A stretch of DNA of 64,000 nt from Marinobacter sp050379415 (GCF_050379415.1 NZ_JBNRLS010000003.1:656223-720222), one strand, 5' to 3'. Shown: positions 44,946-53,631, numbered from the stretch's first letter. The notes: generated by a model not told the origin, from the letters alone. Numbers and translations: made by a program.

Positions 44946-46085
44946 TCACTTCGGCAGGTATTCGCGGGCGATGATGTTCTTCATGATCTGCGCGGTACCG
45001 TCACCAATCTGCAGGCCAAGAACATCCCGCAACCGCTGGGCAAAGGGCAGGTCCTCACTCCAGCCGGTGTGGCCATGGGCCAGCAGGCACTGTTTCACCA
45101 CATCGAAGGCCAGCTTCGGCCCCCACCACTTGTTCATGGCTGCTTCGGCGTTGTGGGGGAGGTTGTTGTCCTTGAGCCAGAGCGCATGGTAGCACTGCAT
45201 GCGCGCGGCATGAACGTAGGTCTGGTATTCCGCCAGTGGATGGGTCAGACCCTGGAACGCGGACAGGTTCTGACCGAAGGCGGTACGTTCGGTCAGCCAA
45301 TGCCAGGTTTCCTCCAGGGATTGCTGGGCCACCGCCAGGCACTGCAGGCCGATCAGCGCGCGGCTGTAATCGAAGCCCTGCATGACCTGTTTGAAGCCTT
45401 TGCCTTCGTCCCCCATCCTATGGCTGGCGGGCACTTCCACGTTGTCGAAGAAGATGGAGCCGCGGCCGATGGCACGCTGGCCGTTGTCCTCAAATCGGTT
45501 GGTGGTGATGCCCGGGCTGTCCATGGGCACCAGGAACGCGCTGATGCCGGAGGCCCGTTGCTCTAACGTGCCGGTGCGGGCAAACACCACTGCCACGTCG
45601 GCCTGGTCGGCCATGGAGATTGAGGTTTTTTCGCCGTTGAGCACGTACACGTCGCCCTTCTTCTCCGCCTTCAGGCGCAGGTTGGCGGCGTCGGAGCCAC
45701 CGTGGGGTTCGGTCAGGGCGATGCAGGCCACTTTTTGACCGGTGGTCATGCCGTGCAGCCACTCTTTGGCCAGGTCCGGGGCGGCGTGGCTGGCAATGAT
45801 CTGGCCGTTCAGGGAGGCCAGCAGGGGAATGTAGCCAACGTTGAAATCCCCTTTCGAGATCTCTTCGATGATCAGACCGCTGGTAACACAGTCCATACCG
45901 CTGCCACCGAATTCCTCGGGCAGTTCGCCGCCGAGCAGCCCCATCTGGCCGAGCTGGCGGATCACATCCCGCTCGATCATGCCTTCCCGGTCCCGCTTGC
46001 GATAGCCCGGAGCCAGCACCTCGGCGCTGAAACGGGCCACAACTTCGCGAATCGCGTTCTGTTCTTCATTGAATCCGAAATTCAT
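44946..46085 (-). CDS. aliB: Acyl-CoA dehydrogenase, probable cyclohexanecarboxyl-CoA dehydrogenase
   Basis: The 379-residue protein has the full acyl-CoA dehydrogenase fold: LLGGELPEEFGGSGMD, ACIALTEPHGGSDAANLRLKAEK, and GFDYSRALIGLQCLAVAQQSLEE. The usual C-terminal catalytic YEGT motif reads GDGT (Asp encoded at 45000-45002), so the base-position Glu is replaced by Asp. The neighbours, a BadI-like ring hydrolase, a BadH-like dehydrogenase and an AliA-like ligase, point to cyclohexanecarboxyl-CoA as substrate, giving cyclohex-1-ene-carboxyl-CoA. That specific assignment is by context. Confidence 0.75.
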   Translation of the reverse strand: MNFGFNEEQNAIREVVARFSAEVLAPGYRKRDREGMIERDVIRQLGQMGLLGGELPEEFGGSGMDCVTSGLIIEEISKGDFNVGYIPLLASLNGQIIASHAAPDLAKEWLHGMTTGQKVACIALTEPHGGSDAANLRLKAEKKGDVYVLNGEKTSISMADQADVAVVFARTGTLEQRASGISAFLVPMDSPGITTNRFEDNGQRAIGRGSIFFDNVEVPASHRMGDEGKGFKQVMQGFDYSRALIGLQCLAVAQQSLEETWHWLTERTAFGQNLSAFQGLTHPLAEYQTYVHAARMQCYHALWLKDNNLPHNAEAAMNKWWGPKLAFDVVKQCLLAHGHTGWSEDLPFAQRLRDVLGLQIGDGTAQIMKNIIAREYLPK

Positions 46086-46109
46086 GGTGTTCTCCGGGCT
46101 ATCGGGCCG

Positions 46110-46892
46110 TTACTTGTAGTACTTGCGGAATTCCGGCTTACGTTTTTCCTTGAAGGCGTTGACGCCCTCCCTGGACTCATCGGTGTCGTAATACAGGCTC
46201 AGGGCCTGCATGCCGAGGGCACCGATGCCGGCGATGTTGTCACTGTCGGCGTTGAACGAGCGCTTGGCGATGGTCAGGGCTGTGGGGCTCTTCTCCAGGA
46301 TCTCGTCACACCACTTGCGCACTTCCTCGTCCAGCTGCTCCGGGGGTACCACGGCGTTCACCAGGCCCCATTCCAGCGCCTGTTGTGCGCTGTACTTACG
46401 GCACAGGTACCAGATTTCCCGCGCCCGTTTCTCGCCCACGACCCGCGCCAGGTAGGCGGTGCCGAAACCAGGATCCACCGAGCCCACTTTCGGGCCGACC
46501 TGGCCGAAGATGGCGGTTTCCGAGGCGATGCTCAGGTCACAGATCACATGCAGCACGTGGCCACCGCCGATGGCGAAACCGTTGACCCGGGCAATCACTG
46601 GCTTGGGCACTTCCCGGATCAGGCGCTGCAGTTCTTCCACCGGCAGGCCGATCAGGCCGCGGCCGTCGTACTGGCCCTCGTGGGCGCCCTGGTCGCCACC
46701 GGTGCAGAAGGCTTTTTCGCCGGCGCCGGTGAACACGATCACGCCGATGTCCTTGTTCCAGCCGGCGCGGTGGAAGGCGTCGATCAGTTCCATGCAGGTC
46801 TGGCCGCGGAAGGCGTTGTAGCGGTCCGGGCGGTTGATGGTGATGGTGGCGACGCCATCGGTTTCGTCGTACAGGATGTCTTCGTAACTCAT
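46110..46892 (-). CDS. badI: 2-ketocyclohexanecarboxyl-CoA hydrolase (BadI-like crotonase)
   Basis: The 260-residue crotonase-fold protein has the MenB/BadI pattern TGAGEKAFCTGGDQGAHEG, the oxyanion-hole strand VNGFAIGGGHVLHVICDLSIAS and KVGSVDPGFGTAYLARVVGEKRAREIWYL split over residues 130-165. The C-terminal EGVNAFKEKRKPEFRKYY is typical of the MenB subgroup. menB itself would lie with other menaquinone genes, which are absent. Its neighbours match the alicyclic acid pathway, where BadI opens the ring of 2-ketocyclohexanecarboxyl-CoA to pimelyl-CoA. Confidence 0.8.
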   Translation of the reverse strand: MSYEDILYDETDGVATITINRPDRYNAFRGQTCMELIDAFHRAGWNKDIGVIVFTGAGEKAFCTGGDQGAHEGQYDGRGLIGLPVEELQRLIREVPKPVIARVNGFAIGGGHVLHVICDLSIASETAIFGQVGPKVGSVDPGFGTAYLARVVGEKRAREIWYLCRKYSAQQALEWGLVNAVVPPEQLDEEVRKWCDEILEKSPTALTIAKRSFNADSDNIAGIGALGMQALSLYYDTDESREGVNAFKEKRKPEFRKYYK

Positions 46893-46924
46893 GTCTGGGT
46901 CTCCGTGTTCGTGAAAGTTGGCGT

Positions 46925-47692
46925 TTAGCCGGCCATGGTCAGGCCGCCGGACACACTGATGACCTGGCCGGTGATGAAGTTGGCGTCGTCACTGGCGAGC
47001 AGGGCAATGATGCCGGGGTAATCGTCCGGCTGGGCCAGGCGTTTCATGGGCACGGCGTTGCGGAACGCTTCCAGAAGTTTCTCCGGGTTCGGCGCACTCT
47101 CGGCAACGCCCTTGAGCAGGGCGGTGTCGGTGGGGCCGGGGCAGACCACGTTCAGGCATACATTCTTGGTAGCCAGCTCCCGGGCTACGGTCTTGCTGAA
47201 GCCCACCAGACCGGCCTTGCAGGCGGCGTAGACGGACTCGCCGGAGGAGCCGACGCGGGCCGCATCTGAGGCGACGTTGATGACCTTGCCGCCGCCGGCC
47301 GCCACCATCTTCGGCAGCACCACGTGGTGCATGTTCAGCGCGCCGGTGAGGTTGACTGCAATCAGCTGCTCCCACAGTTTCGGTTCGGTCTTGAGGAACG
47401 GGATGAAGCGGTCGAAACCGGCGTTGTTCACCAGTACCGTGGGTACGCCCAGATCATTCTCGATGGCCGCCACGGTCTCGGTGATCGCGGCGTAATCGGT
47501 GATGTCCGCCGCATAGGCACGGGCGGTGCCGCCGGCTTCGGTAATCAGGTCAGAGGTGGCCTGGGCCGCACTCTCGTCCCGGTCCAGCACCGCAACCAGG
47601 CTGCCTTCCTCGGCAAAGCGCTGGCACACGGCGCGGCCGATGCCACCCCCGCCGCCGGTCACGATGACGGTTTTTCCGTTAAGGCCTCTCAT
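46925..47692 (-). CDS. badH: SDR dehydrogenase, probable 2-hydroxycyclohexanecarboxyl-CoA dehydrogenase
   Basis: From the ATG at 47692, with AGGAG 9 nt upstream, the protein has 255 residues, typical of classical SDRs and of BadH. The NAD-binding TGGGGGIGRAV motif lies near residue 11, NNAGFDRFIPF near 88, and the Ser-Tyr-Lys site appears in NVASDAARVGSSGESVYAACKAG. It would oxidise 2-hydroxycyclohexanecarboxyl-CoA to the 2-keto form, the substrate of BadI, encoded 32 nt downstream. The exact substrate is inferred from neighbours; on sequence alone it is an SDR of the FabG-like group. Confidence 0.78.
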   Translation of the reverse strand: MRGLNGKTVIVTGGGGGIGRAVCQRFAEEGSLVAVLDRDESAAQATSDLITEAGGTARAYAADITDYAAITETVAAIENDLGVPTVLVNNAGFDRFIPFLKTEPKLWEQLIAVNLTGALNMHHVVLPKMVAAGGGKVINVASDAARVGSSGESVYAACKAGLVGFSKTVARELATKNVCLNVVCPGPTDTALLKGVAESAPNPEKLLEAFRNAVPMKRLAQPDDYPGIIALLASDDANFITGQVISVSGGLTMAG

Positions 47693-47727
47693 GATGACTT
47701 GCTCCTGTTGCTGTTCAATCAAAGGGA

Positions 47728-49392
47728 TCAGCCGCGTTTGGCCGGTTCCAGGCGAACCTCTTTGGCCTGCTCGCGCAGCTTGAATTTCTGGATCTTGCCG
47801 GAGGCAGTGCGGGGCATGGCCTCGATCACTTCCAGGTATTCCGGCAGGTAGTTCCTGGACAGCTGCTGTTCGGTCAGGTAGGTCTTGATCTGGTCCAGGG
47901 TCAGGTCAGTGGCGTTCTCGTCGAGGGTGACATAGGCGCACAGACGCTCGCCCAGGCGTTCGTCCGGGCAACCCACCAGCGCGACATCGACAATGCCGGG
48001 GAATTTGTAAAGCAGGTTTTCCACCTCCACCACGGGAATGTTCTCGCCGCCGCGGATCACCACGTCCTTGGTACGGCCGGTGATGCGTATGTAGCCGTCT
48101 TTGTCCATGCGTGCGAGGTCGCCGGTGTTGAACCAACCATCATCGTCCACGCCGTAGAGTTCAGGGCGCTTGAGGTAGCCGACAAACAGGCTGGAGCCAC
48201 GAACCAGCAAGCTGCCTTCTTCGCTGGCAGGCAGTTCGTTGCCCTGGAAGTCGGTCACTTTCACTTCCATCCAGGGCAGAGCCTTGCCGTCGGACTGGCT
48301 GGCCCGTTCGGCGGGATCTTCCGGGCAGGTCATGGTGACCGCGCCGTTCTCGGTCATGCCCCAGGCCGAGACAATCTTTGCCTTCAGCACCTTGCCGGCT
48401 TGCTCAACCACGGCACTGGGGATCGGTGCCCCGGCGGACACGAAAATGCGCAGGGAATCCAGTTCACCCTCGTGCTTGGGAGCAGTCTTTACCAGGTCGG
48501 CCAGGAACGGTGTCGCCGCCATGGTAAAGGCCGGTTTCTCCGCGGCAATCACCTTGCAGACATAGTCCGCGTCCCAGATGTCCTGGAGGATGGCGGTGGT
48601 GCCCAGGTAAACCGGCATCATGATGCCGTACATGAAGCCGGTCTGGTGGGCCACCGGGGAGGCCATCAGCACCTTGTCATCCGAGGTCAGGTGCAGGCGG
48701 TCGGCGTATGGGCGCACGTTGGAGAACAGAGTGTTGGAGCTGTGCATGACGCCCTTGGGCTCGCCGGTCGTGCCGGAGGTGTAGAGGATCTGGATGGCAT
48801 CGTCGGCGGTGAGCTGGCGTTCGGTAAACAGGGCCCTGGTGTCCCGCTTTTCTTCCCAGGGCGTCTCCACCAGGCGTTGTTCAAAGCTGCGCTCGCCCTC
48901 TCCGCCGATGACCAGCAGGGTTTCGAGGTCCGGTAGCTCTCCGCGAATACCGTCGATCATGGCCTCGTAGTCGAAGCCGCGGAACACCTTGGGAATCACC
49001 AGTAGTTTGGCCTCGCCATGCTTGAGCATGAAGCGCAGTTCCCGCTCCCGGAAGATCGGCATGAGCGGGTTCAGGATGGCGCCGATGCGCATGCAGGCCA
49101 GGTGCAGGGCGGTGGTCTGCCACCAGTTCGGCAGTTGGCACGCCACCACATCGCCTTTCCCGATACCCGTGCCCGCGAGACCGGCGGCCATGCGGGTGAC
49201 CATGTCGTTGAGCTCCCGATAGGTGAGAGCGGTGCGGGTGTCACTGGTGACCTGGTAGCCGACGATGGCTTCCCGGTCCGGAGTGCTGGCCACGGCCTGG
49301 TCGAGGTAGTCGGTAATGAGCTTGTCGTTCCAGGCGCCGCTTTCGATCATGACGGCACGGCGTTCCGGATTGAGAGTGATGCCTGTGTCCAT
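47728..49392 (-). CDS. aliA: Acyl-CoA synthetase, probable cyclohexanecarboxylate-CoA ligase
   Basis: The 554-residue AMP-forming ligase has the P-loop-like ILYTSGTTGEPKGVMHSSN, the GWFNTGDLARMDKDGYIRITGR hinge block and the C-terminal lysine motif RTASGKIQKFKLR. The start at the ATG 49392 follows AGG at 8 nt; a GTG three codons earlier is also possible. It is the first gene of the minus-strand cluster and would activate the acid with ATP and CoA. Assignment to AliA rests on being grouped with BadH-, BadI- and AliB-like genes and a MarR gene. Confidence 0.75.
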   Translation of the reverse strand: MDTGITLNPERRAVMIESGAWNDKLITDYLDQAVASTPDREAIVGYQVTSDTRTALTYRELNDMVTRMAAGLAGTGIGKGDVVACQLPNWWQTTALHLACMRIGAILNPLMPIFRERELRFMLKHGEAKLLVIPKVFRGFDYEAMIDGIRGELPDLETLLVIGGEGERSFEQRLVETPWEEKRDTRALFTERQLTADDAIQILYTSGTTGEPKGVMHSSNTLFSNVRPYADRLHLTSDDKVLMASPVAHQTGFMYGIMMPVYLGTTAILQDIWDADYVCKVIAAEKPAFTMAATPFLADLVKTAPKHEGELDSLRIFVSAGAPIPSAVVEQAGKVLKAKIVSAWGMTENGAVTMTCPEDPAERASQSDGKALPWMEVKVTDFQGNELPASEEGSLLVRGSSLFVGYLKRPELYGVDDDGWFNTGDLARMDKDGYIRITGRTKDVVIRGGENIPVVEVENLLYKFPGIVDVALVGCPDERLGERLCAYVTLDENATDLTLDQIKTYLTEQQLSRNYLPEYLEVIEAMPRTASGKIQKFKLREQAKEVRLEPAKRG

Positions 49393-49468
49393 TTGATTCA
49401 CCTGTTGTGTCCGGTTTGTTGTTGTTGGGGACCTGACTGCAGCGACAGGTCATTATTTCGCCCATGTC

Positions 49469-49505
49469 AAAGTAAGCCCCTACTCGATAATATGTCAATA
49501 TATTG
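49469..49505 (-). promoter_or_regulatory. Promoter/operator candidate for the ali/bad cluster
   Basis: On the minus strand a perfect TTGACA (complement of 49493-49498) lies 18 bp from TACTTT (complement of 49469-49474), about 77 bp before aliA. The palindrome CAATATATTG (49496-49505) overlaps the -35 box, a plausible MarR site. The rest of the 352-bp gap to gcdH is AT-rich with one more hairpin. Confidence 0.4.
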
Positions 49506-49670
49506 CTTAAGAAAGTTTTAGAGGGCGAGGCTTTTCCTGTTTTTAGTGTCTCTTTGTCTGTATTTCAGGGGAATAATAAACGGATTCTTATAAGGGACGA
49601 TTTTAAATTGCGCAAAGATATTGCTTTAAAGAAAAGGGGGATTCTCGAAAAAAGTCAGCCGGAGTGAGTG

Positions 49671-49701
49671 CTCTGCTGGTATGCTGGGCCTATCAGCAGA
49701 G
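49671..49701 (+). repeat. Short hairpin in the gcdH leader
   Basis: CTCTGCTG (49671-49678) pairs with CAGCAGAG (49694-49701) around a 15-nt loop, ending 43 bp before the gcdH start. It has no T tract. Its role is unknown. Confidence 0.35.
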
Positions 49702-49744
49702 TGCTGTCGTATAACCGGGACCTGCAATTCAGTGGAGATGAGTC

Positions 49745-50926
49745 ATGGCCAACCAAGCAAGTTTCAACTGGGAAGACCCCCTTTTGCTGGACCAGCAACT
49801 GACCGAAGAAGAACGCATGGTGCGTGACAGTGCCCGCCAGTTTGCCGAAAGCAAGCTTCGGCCCCGGGTGCTGGAAGCCTTTCGCAACGAACAGACCGAT
49901 CCGGAGATCTTCCGGGAAATGGGCGAGACCGGCCTGCTCGGCGCCACCATTCCCGAACAGTACGGTGGCAGTGGCCTGAACTACGTGTGCTATGGCCTGA
50001 TTGCCCGGGAAATCGAGCGGGTCGACTCCGGTTACCGTTCCATGATGAGTGTGCAGTCGTCCCTGGTGATGGTGCCCATCTACGAATTCGGCAACGAGGA
50101 AACCCGCCAGAAGTACCTGCCGAAGCTGGCCTCCGGTGAGTGGATTGGCTGTTTCGGGTTGACCGAGCCGGATCACGGTTCCGACCCGGGTAACATGGCG
50201 ACCCGTGCGCGCAAGGTGGATGGCGGTTATCGCCTGACCGGTAGCAAGATGTGGATCACGAATAGCCCGATCGCCGATGTATTCGTGGTCTGGGCCAAGG
50301 ACGACGATGGCGCGATCCGCGGCTTTGTGCTGGAGAAGGGCTGGGAAGGTCTGAGTGCCCCGGCGATCCATGGCAAGGTGGGCCTGCGCGCCTCGATCAC
50401 GGGAGAGATTGTGATGGACGGGGTGTTTGTTCCGGAAGAAAACGCCTTCCCGGACGTACGAGGCCTGAAGGGTCCGTTCACCTGTCTGAACTCCGCCCGT
50501 TACGGCATTTCCTGGGGTGCCCTGGGTGCCGCCGAGGACTGCTGGCACACCGCCCGTCAGTATGTGCTGGATCGCAAACAGTTCGGCCGGCCGCTGGCGG
50601 CCAACCAGCTGATCCAGAAGAAGCTGGCGGACATGCAGACCGACATCACCCTGGCCCTGCAGGGCTGTCTGCGCCTTGGTCGCATGAAAGACGAGGGCAC
50701 GGCCGCGGTGGAAATCACCTCGATCATGAAACGCAATTCCTGCGGCAAGGCTCTGGACATTGCGCGCCTGGCCCGGGACATGCTCGGTGGTAACGGCATC
50801 AGTGATGAGTTCGGCGTGGCGCGGCACCTGGTGAACCTGGAAGTGGTGAACACCTACGAAGGCACCCATGATGTCCACGCGCTGATTCTGGGTCGTGCCC
50901 AGACCGGCATCCAGGCCTTCTTCTGA
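49745..50926 (+). CDS. gcdH: Glutaryl-CoA dehydrogenase
   Basis: The 393-residue protein matches glutaryl-CoA dehydrogenases. YRSMMSVQSSLVM carries the Arg and Ser that bind the distal carboxylate, GCFGLTEPDHGSDPGNMAT is the FAD region, KMWITNSPIADVFVVWAK follows, and NTYEGTHDVHALILGRA holds the catalytic Glu. It oxidises and decarboxylates glutaryl-CoA to crotonyl-CoA, passing electrons to ETF. It is divergent from the ali/bad cluster. Pimelyl-CoA from that pathway yields glutaryl-CoA after one beta-oxidation round, so the pairing makes metabolic sense; lysine or tryptophan breakdown is the other usual source. Confidence 0.93.
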   Translation: MANQASFNWEDPLLLDQQLTEEERMVRDSARQFAESKLRPRVLEAFRNEQTDPEIFREMGETGLLGATIPEQYGGSGLNYVCYGLIAREIERVDSGYRSMMSVQSSLVMVPIYEFGNEETRQKYLPKLASGEWIGCFGLTEPDHGSDPGNMATRARKVDGGYRLTGSKMWITNSPIADVFVVWAKDDDGAIRGFVLEKGWEGLSAPAIHGKVGLRASITGEIVMDGVFVPEENAFPDVRGLKGPFTCLNSARYGISWGALGAAEDCWHTARQYVLDRKQFGRPLAANQLIQKKLADMQTDITLALQGCLRLGRMKDEGTAAVEITSIMKRNSCGKALDIARLARDMLGGNGISDEFGVARHLVNLEVVNTYEGTHDVHALILGRAQTGIQAFF

Positions 50927-50951
50927 CCGTTTTTTATCATTTTTTCAGAAA

Positions 50952-51084
50952 GCGACCGCATTTGGCCGGAAATCGGTTAAAATGCGGTCGCCCAACCGGG
51001 CATTGTTTAGTAATATTACGAAAATTTTCAGGTTCGGCGAGAACAATCAGGCTTTCTTGTTGTTATTAAGACCAAATGCGGTCA
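50952..51084. repeat. Inverted and repeated AAATGCGGTC motif upstream of nhaB
   Basis: A perfect 12-bp inverted repeat (GCGACCGCATTT 50952-50963 and AAATGCGGTCGC 50980-50991, 16-nt loop) lies just after gcdH. The 10-mer AAATGCGGTC recurs at 51075-51084. The hairpin may end gcdH transcription, though no T run follows on the plus strand. The rest of the gap to nhaB is AT-rich with nothing else recognised. Confidence 0.6.
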
Positions 51085-51187
51085 AAGAATGTACCTTTGG
51101 ACCATACCCCGGTACATAAATATCAAGGAAGATTCTGGCCCTTCGCCACATAATTTCAACAATCCGTTTTCTCAGAAGATCTCTGCA

Positions 51188-52693
51188 ATGCCCACTACCG
51201 TGTTTTCCGGCTTTACCCACAATTTCCTTGGCAAGGCGCCTGTCTGGTACAAGCAGGCCATCCTGCTGTTCCTGATTGCCAACCCGATTGTGATGTACGT
51301 GCTCGGCCCGGGGGTGGCGGGGTGGTTGCTGATCGGCGAGTTCATTTTCACCCTGGCCATGGCGCTGAAATGCTACCCGTTGCTGCCGGGTGGTCTGCTG
51401 GCGGTGGAGGCTTTGCTGATCGGGCTGACCACGCCGGATGCGGTGTATCTGGAGGTACTGACGAACTTCCCGGTGATCCTGCTGTTGATGTTCATGGTGG
51501 CAGGCATCTATTTCATGAAGGAACTGCTGTTGGTCACCTTCACCCAGATCCTGGTGGGGGTGCGGTCAAAATCGGCGTTGTCCCTGCTGTTCTGCAGCGC
51601 GGCGGCAGTGCTTTCGGCCTTCCTCGACGCCCTGACTGTCACCGCCGTGATCATCTCCGTGGCAGTGGGTTTCTATTCGGTGTACCACAAGGTAGCGTCC
51701 GGTAAGGGCTACCATCACTCGGACCACAACACCAACAGTGACGACGAGGTGATCGAACTGCATCGGGAAGACCTGGAGAATTTCCGGGCCTTCCTGCGCA
51801 GCCTGTTGATGCACGGCGCTGTAGGTACCGCACTGGGTGGCGTGACCACGATGGTGGGAGAACCCCAGAATTTGCTGATCGCCAAGGTCGTGGGCTGGGA
51901 TTTCATCGGCTTCTTCCTGAGTATGGCGCCGGTGAGTCTGCCTGTGCTGGTGGGTGGCCTGGTTACCTGCTGGGCCCTGGAGAAGTTGCGCTGGTTTGGC
52001 TATGGCGGCCGCCTGCCCAAGCCGGTACGCCGGGTTCTGGAAGAGTTTGCCGAGAATGAGCGTAACAAGCGCACCAAGGCCGATCAGGCCGCGCTCTGGG
52101 TCCAGGCCGCCGCCGCCGCGGTGCTGGTCATTGGCCTGGCCTTCCACCTGGCGGAGGTGGGGCTGATCGGCCTGCTGGTGATTATCCTGGTGACCTCCTT
52201 TACCGGCATCACCGACGAGCACCAGATTGGCAAGGCGTTCCAGGAATCACTGCCGTTCACCTCACTGCTGGTGGTGTTTTTTGCCGTGGTTGCCGTCATC
52301 CACGAGCAGCACCTGTTCAAGCCAATCATTGACTACGTGCTCTCGCTGCCCGAAAGCGAACAGCCGGGCATGTTCTTCCTGGCTAACGGTCTGCTCTCCA
52401 TGATCAGTGACAACGTGTTCGTGGCCACGGTCTACATCAGTGAGGTCAAACAGGCCCTGGATGCCGGCGCCATCAGTGTCGAGCATTTCCGGGATCTGGC
52501 GGTGTCCATCAACACCGGCACCAACCTGCCCAGTGTGGCAACCCCCAACGGCCAGGCCGCCTTCCTGTTCCTGCTGACCTCCGCGATTGCTCCGCTGGTA
52601 CGCTTGTCCTATGGCCGGATGGTCTGGATGGCACTGCCCTATACCCTGGTGATGGGTGGAATCGGCCTGTATTTCGTGGTGTACCACATCTGA
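51188..52693 (+). CDS. nhaB: Na+/H+ antiporter NhaB
   Basis: Starting at the ATG 51188 the protein has 501 residues, close to E. coli NhaB (about 513), and begins MPTTVFSGFTHNFLGKAPVWYK. Hydrophobic helices are spread along its length. LDALTVTAVIISVAVGFYSVYH, GAVGTALGGVTTMVGEPQNLLIA and FLANGLLSMISDNVFVATVY are NhaB hallmarks. It exports Na+ in exchange for protons, consistent with a marine habitat. An in-frame extension of 33 codons upstream lacks family similarity and was left out. Confidence 0.94.
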   Translation: MPTTVFSGFTHNFLGKAPVWYKQAILLFLIANPIVMYVLGPGVAGWLLIGEFIFTLAMALKCYPLLPGGLLAVEALLIGLTTPDAVYLEVLTNFPVILLLMFMVAGIYFMKELLLVTFTQILVGVRSKSALSLLFCSAAAVLSAFLDALTVTAVIISVAVGFYSVYHKVASGKGYHHSDHNTNSDDEVIELHREDLENFRAFLRSLLMHGAVGTALGGVTTMVGEPQNLLIAKVVGWDFIGFFLSMAPVSLPVLVGGLVTCWALEKLRWFGYGGRLPKPVRRVLEEFAENERNKRTKADQAALWVQAAAAAVLVIGLAFHLAEVGLIGLLVIILVTSFTGITDEHQIGKAFQESLPFTSLLVVFFAVVAVIHEQHLFKPIIDYVLSLPESEQPGMFFLANGLLSMISDNVFVATVYISEVKQALDAGAISVEHFRDLAVSINTGTNLPSVATPNGQAAFLFLLTSAIAPLVRLSYGRMVWMALPYTLVMGGIGLYFVVYHI

Positions 52694-52782
52694 CATATTG
52701 GGCAAAATTGCGCCACGTGTCAGTGCAGACTCCGGAACTTCTGGTACTCTAGCCTGCTGGGATATCTGCAGAACTGGAGATC

Positions 52783-53619
52783 ATGATTAATCACGCGAGG
52801 TTGTATTCCGGAGACGGAGTGGTTCGGCCACCGGTCCGGTTTTATGTGTGGGTAACCCTGGTGCTGTTGGCTATCGGCGCCCCGTTGTCACGGGCCGAGG
52901 CTTCTGAACATGGCGGCGTGCTTCGCATCGCCTACAACGAATTCCCGCCCTTTGCCCACCACACCCAAACCGGCGAGGCTTCCGGCCTGATTATCGAAAT
53001 GACCCGCAAGGTGGTCGAGGAGGCGGGCTACCAGCCGGAATTCCTGTTCCTGCCCATCAGCCGGGTCTATCTCTACCTGAAAAATGGCACCGTGGATGCC
53101 TGGCCGGGGCTGACCAACATTCCCCAGCTGGAGGGGGAAGTCCTGGAAAGCTGGGCGCAGCCGATGACCGTACAACTCAGTGCTTGGTACCTCGACGGCA
53201 AGTCACCCCTGGACCACTTCGACGATCTCATGGGCAAGACTGTGATCGTGATCGCAGGGTACACCTATGCCGGGCTGATCCAGTGGTTGCAGGAATCCGA
53301 CCAGATCCTGGTCACCGAGGCCCCGAACCACCGGGCGGCCATCGATATGCTCAAGCGCCACCGGGGCGACTATGTGCTGGATTACCACGCGCCGGTGCGG
53401 GAAATCCTCACCGAACCGTCCGACAGTATCGTGAGGGAGTCTGAAGTCCGCTCCCGGACCGCGGCCTGGCTGTTCTCCCTTGCCAACCCGCGGGCGGCGA
53501 TTCTCCGGGAGGCGTTCGATGATGCCTACTTGCGATTGGTGCAGCGGGGGGAACTACCGGTCATGCCCCGCAACGGTCAGAGTTACGTGATTCCCGGTTT
53601 TCCCGAAGCCTACCGCTGA
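52783..53619 (+). CDS. Periplasmic solute-binding protein, transporter-3 (amino-acid type) family
   Basis: The 278-residue protein has an N-terminal membrane or signal segment (FYVWVTLVLLAIGAPLSRAEA) and then the binding-protein fold typical of SBP family 3: LRIAYNEFPPFAHHTQTGEASGLIIEMTRKV split over residues 47-80, and a DDLMGKTVIVIAGYTY hinge. No ABC permease or ATPase gene is adjacent, so it is an orphan and may act as a sensor partner or serve a remote transporter. It converges on the DUF3047 gene with a gap of only 12 nt. Confidence 0.8.
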   Translation: MINHARLYSGDGVVRPPVRFYVWVTLVLLAIGAPLSRAEASEHGGVLRIAYNEFPPFAHHTQTGEASGLIIEMTRKVVEEAGYQPEFLFLPISRVYLYLKNGTVDAWPGLTNIPQLEGEVLESWAQPMTVQLSAWYLDGKSPLDHFDDLMGKTVIVIAGYTYAGLIQWLQESDQILVTEAPNHRAAIDMLKRHRGDYVLDYHAPVREILTEPSDSIVRESEVRSRTAAWLFSLANPRAAILREAFDDAYLRLVQRGELPVMPRNGQSYVIPGFPEAYR

Positions 53620-53631
53620 TTTCCGATTCAT

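Noticed and set aside
46110..46892. Naming the BadI-like protein MenB
   Set aside because: The sequence is MenB-like, but no menaquinone genes are near and all neighbours fit the alicyclic acid pathway. A tree is needed to settle it.
47312..47325. The palindrome GCACCACGTGGTGC as a parS-like site
   Set aside because: It lies inside the badH coding sequence, and only the central CACGTG resembles parS.
50954..51084. DNA uptake signal sequences as in Pasteurellaceae
   Set aside because: The word differs by one base from the Haemophilus core, occurs only in this leader as far as I saw, and nothing else in the window suggests that family. It was kept only as a repeat.
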